Below, in pieces: positions 61,526 to 64,000 of a stretch of 64,000 nt of DNA. Every line of letters begins with the position of its first letter. Position 1 is the stretch's first letter. The notes below the pieces were generated by a model. It did not search any database. It had not been told where the DNA came from and saw only the letters and a program-made list of their open reading frames with translations. The translations under genes were made by a program, and so were the position numbers. Source of the DNA: Thioclava marina (GTDB lineage Bacteria; Pseudomonadota; Alphaproteobacteria; Rhodobacterales; Rhodobacteraceae); assembly GCF_002020135.1 (NCBI RefSeq), contig NZ_MPZS01000001.1, positions 1,922,001-1,986,000 on the forward strand. The letters are read 5' to 3'.

Positions 61526-62623
61526 ATGGCCGCAATCATCGAGTTGGAGAATATCTCCAAACATTACAGTCCAACCATCATCGGCGTGGATAACGTGTCT
61601 CTCACCGTGGAGGACGGCGAATTCGTCACGCTTCTGGGGCCCTCGGGCTGTGGCAAATCCACCCTCCTGCGCATGATCGGCGGGTTCGAGGAACCGACCG
61701 GGGGAGCGATCCGGCTCGCCGACAAGGACGTGACCTTCGACCCGCCCTACAAGCGCGAGGTCAACATGGTCTTTCAGGATTACGCGCTCTTTCCGCATAT
61801 GACGATCGGCGAGAACGTGGCTTACGGTCTCAAGACCTTCAAGCTCGACAAGGATACGGTGCGCACGCGCGTGAAGGATGCGCTGATGCTGGTGGGTCTC
61901 TATGACAAGCTCAACCAGCGCCCGCAGCAGCTCTCGGGCGGGCAGCGCCAGCGGATCGCGCTTGCCCGCGCCATCGTGCGCCGCCCGAAGGTCCTGTTGC
62001 TCGACGAACCGCTCTCGGCCCTCGATGCGAAATTGCGCGAGCAGATGCAGATCGAGCTCAAGCACCTGCACGAAAAGGTCGGCATCACCTTCATCATGGT
62101 GACCCATGACCAGACCGAAGCGCTGGTTATGTCGGACCGCGTGGTCGTGATGGAGAAGGGCAGGATCGCCCAGGAAGGCCGCCCGCAGGATCTCTACGAT
62201 CATCCGGCGAGCCCCTATGTCGCGAATTTCATCGGAACGACGAGCTTTCTTCCCGGCAAGGTCAGCGCGCTCTCGGGCGGGGTCGCGACGATCGCGGCGG
62301 GCGGTACGCAGATCACCGCCCATCCCGATGTCACGCTGAGCGAAGGCGCGACCGTCACCGTTGGCGTGCGCCCCGAGAAGGTGAAACTCCTCGCAGAGGG
62401 TGAGACCGCCGATAACGTTTTTGAGGGCACCATCGCCGAGGTTATCTATTACGGGCTGGGCCTGCGGATTTCGGTGACGCTCGCCGATGGCAGCAAGATC
62501 GACGCCGACACCTTGCTGCCCGATAAGCTCTCGCATTCGACCTTGCCGCAATCCGGCGCGCCGGTTCGCCTGGGCGTGGCGGCCCATAACGTCTTCGTCT
62601 TCGAAGGGACGGTGACGCCATGA
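61526..62623 (+). CDS. ABC transporter ATPase (PotA-like)
   Basis: 365 residues. Walker A LLGPSGCGKSTLLRMIGG, Q-loop VFQDYALFPHMT, signature LSGGQRQRIALARAI, Walker B LLLDEPLSALDAKLREQMQ and H-loop MVTHDQTEAL. The C-terminal regulatory OB-type domain (about 235-365) follows, with GVRPEKVKLL. Energises the amine importer together with the two permeases. Overlaps the first permease gene by 4 bp. Confidence 0.93.
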   Translation: MAAIIELENISKHYSPTIIGVDNVSLTVEDGEFVTLLGPSGCGKSTLLRMIGGFEEPTGGAIRLADKDVTFDPPYKREVNMVFQDYALFPHMTIGENVAYGLKTFKLDKDTVRTRVKDALMLVGLYDKLNQRPQQLSGGQRQRIALARAIVRRPKVLLLDEPLSALDAKLREQMQIELKHLHEKVGITFIMVTHDQTEALVMSDRVVVMEKGRIAQEGRPQDLYDHPASPYVANFIGTTSFLPGKVSALSGGVATIAAGGTQITAHPDVTLSEGATVTVGVRPEKVKLLAEGETADNVFEGTIAEVIYYGLGLRISVTLADGSKIDADTLLPDKLSHSTLPQSGAPVRLGVAAHNVFVFEGTVTP

Positions 62624-63486
62624 GCTTCCTGCGCCGCAACCTTCCAGGCATGCTGGTGATGGGCATCCCGCTCATGTGGATCGCGCTCTTCATGCTGCTG
62701 CCCTACGGGATCATCGTCACCTATTCCTTCTGGCTGAAGAAATACCCGACCTTCATCCCGGCCTTCCAGTTCGGGAACTACATCACGATCTTCACCGACC
62801 CCCAATATGTGCGGGTCTTCCTGCGCACGCTGAAGATCTCGGTGCTGGTCTCGGCCGCCTCCTTCCTGCTGGCCTATCCCTTCGCCTATTACCTCGTCTT
62901 CCGCTGCCGTTCGGCGGCGCTGCGGACCTGGCTTTACATGGCGGTGATTGCGCCCTTGTGGGTGAGCTACCTGCTGCGGGCCTATATCTGGAAGACGATC
63001 CTCGGCACCGAGGGCGTCCTGAACTCCTTCCTGATGTCGCTCGGGATCATCAATGAGCCGTCGAGCCTGTTTCTCTACAACCAGTTCGCGATGGTGGTGA
63101 CGCTCACCTATATCTTCATCCCTTTCATGGTGATGCCGATCTACACCGCGCTCGAGAAGATCCCGACCAACCTGACGGAAGCCTCGGCCGATCTCGGGAT
63201 GGGGCCGTGGCGCAGTTTCTGGACGGTCACGCTGCCCTTGTCGCTGCCCGGTGTCGCGGCGGGGTTCACGCTGACGTTCTGTCTCTCCTTCGGGGACTTC
63301 ATCGCGCCCTTCCTCGTGGGTGGGCCTGACGGCAACCTCATCGCCAACGTGATCGCCACGCAGTTCGGCGCGGCACTGAACTGGCCGCTGGGCTCGGCGC
63401 TGGCGATCGTGATGCTCGTCGTCGTTCTCACCATCGTCTCCCTCTCCGACCGGATGGAGCGCAAAGGCATGACGGGAGGCGTCTGA
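62620..63486 (+). CDS. ABC transporter permease (PotB-like)
   Basis: 288 residues with six membrane segments. YGIIVTYSFWLKKYPTFIPAF near the N-terminus, the EAA loop EASADLGMGPWRSFWTVTLPLSLPGV and a closing VVVLTIVSLSDRMERKG are typical of polyamine-type permease 1. ATG overlaps the ATPase stop (ATGA). It forms the membrane channel with the next gene product. Confidence 0.92.
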   Translation: MSFLRRNLPGMLVMGIPLMWIALFMLLPYGIIVTYSFWLKKYPTFIPAFQFGNYITIFTDPQYVRVFLRTLKISVLVSAASFLLAYPFAYYLVFRCRSAALRTWLYMAVIAPLWVSYLLRAYIWKTILGTEGVLNSFLMSLGIINEPSSLFLYNQFAMVVTLTYIFIPFMVMPIYTALEKIPTNLTEASADLGMGPWRSFWTVTLPLSLPGVAAGFTLTFCLSFGDFIAPFLVGGPDGNLIANVIATQFGAALNWPLGSALAIVMLVVVLTIVSLSDRMERKGMTGGV

Positions 63487-63488
63487 CC

Positions 63489-64000
63489 ATGGCACAGAAA
63501 ACACCCGGCCTCCTGTCGCGTTTTGGTGCCGACACGGCCTTCATGAGTTTCGTCGCAATCCTGATGGCGTTTCTCTACATCCCGATCTGGGTCCTGATCG
63601 CGTTTTCCTTCAACGACTCGCGCTCGCTTACCTGGCCGCTCTCGGGGTTCACGCTCGACTGGTATCGCAAGCTGTGGAGCAATTCCGACCTGATCGCGGC
63701 GATCGGCAACAGCTTCTATGTCGCGACGCTGGCGACGGTCGTGACCCTCGCGGTGGGCGTACCGGCGGCGATGGTGCTGCACAAGTTCGACTTCCCCGGC
63801 AAATCCGTGTTCCGCAGGCTGATCCTGCTGCCGATCACGCTGCCGGGGATCGTCACCGGTATCTCGATGCTCAACATGTTCAAGCTGATGGGCTTTCCGC
63901 TGAGCCTCGAGACGGTGATCCTGGGCCATGCGACCGCGCTTCTGGGTGTGGTGGTCACGCAGGTCTATGCGCGGCTGCAACGCCTGCCGCCGTCGCTCGA
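63489..64000 (+). CDS. ABC transporter permease (PotC-like), truncated by window edge
   Basis: 170 codons are visible, starting at ATG 63489, 2 bp after the previous stop. Membrane segments start with FMSFVAILMAFLYIPIWVLIAFSFN, then the polyamine-permease hallmark GFTLDWYRKLWSNSDL, NSFYVATLATVVTLAVGVPAAMVLHKF and ILLPITLPGIVTGISML. The EAA loop and C-terminus lie past the window. Completes the importer. Confidence 0.92.
   Translation, partial: MAQKTPGLLSRFGADTAFMSFVAILMAFLYIPIWVLIAFSFNDSRSLTWPLSGFTLDWYRKLWSNSDLIAAIGNSFYVATLATVVTLAVGVPAAMVLHKFDFPGKSVFRRLILLPITLPGIVTGISMLNMFKLMGFPLSLETVILGHATALLGVVVTQVYARLQRLPPSL

Overview
The window is high-GC chromosomal DNA of an alphaproteobacterium, most likely a member of the Rhodobacteraceae/Paracoccaceae. 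Supporting features are the CcrM GANTC methyltransferase, the iron exporter MbfA behind an Irr-type iron control element, the xseB-ispA-dxs order, the carboxynorspermidine route to spermidine, and family-typical dispersed palindromes built on GATATTTGGACCAAG. I see no rRNA, prophage, insertion sequence or CRISPR array. There are two tRNA genes (Lys-TTT, Arg-CCT).

Layout. 1-5.9 kb: recQ (cut by the left edge), yggT, a thioesterase, a UMF1-type MFS transporter, mepA and an esterase-like protein. 6.0-10.6 kb: a queuosine-precursor transporter, a short structured RNA with an 18-codon ORF and tandem terminators, a small cytochrome c, and xseB-ispA-dxs. 10.6-24.8 kb: housekeeping genes, including a HAD phosphatase, fghA, mbfA (divergent from a small secreted protein, with three operator-like repeats between), trhO, pncA-pncB, a phosphate transporter, a small-molecule kinase next to a PLP enzyme, arfB, mtaB and dapF. 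24.9-43.1 kb: an envelope region with LPS export (rnd-kdsD-lptC-lptA-lptB), hpf-ptsN, three sulfotransferase-like genes, three glycosyltransferases, galE-galU, kdsB, cysQ and an orphan ABC-2 permease. 43.1-51.8 kb: a LacI regulator, tRNA-Arg, carboxynorspermidine dehydrogenase/decarboxylase, a membrane-anchored winged-helix protein, Lrp-LysE, rnhB and ccrM.

52.1-64 kb (right edge) is the most interesting part. It is a co-directional set: cytochrome P450, a CxxHxxC ferredoxin, ferredoxin reductase, two different glutamine-synthetase-family enzymes, a free PAS protein, a sigma-54 activator, and a polyamine-type ABC importer (last gene cut by the edge). A good -24/-12 element (TGGAACG-N4-TTGCA) preceded by a perfect IHF consensus lies just before the P450 gene. 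I infer an amine uptake and catabolism system in which a P450 oxidises, and GS-like ligases gamma-glutamylate, an imported amine. The P450/ferredoxin/GS combination recalls mycobacterial morpholine/piperidine clusters. The substrate is not known from sequence.

Second in interest is the 6721-6906 RNA. An unusually long Shine-Dalgarno for an 18-codon ORF can pair over 11 bp with an anti-SD-like segment about 120 nt downstream, next to a strong terminator.
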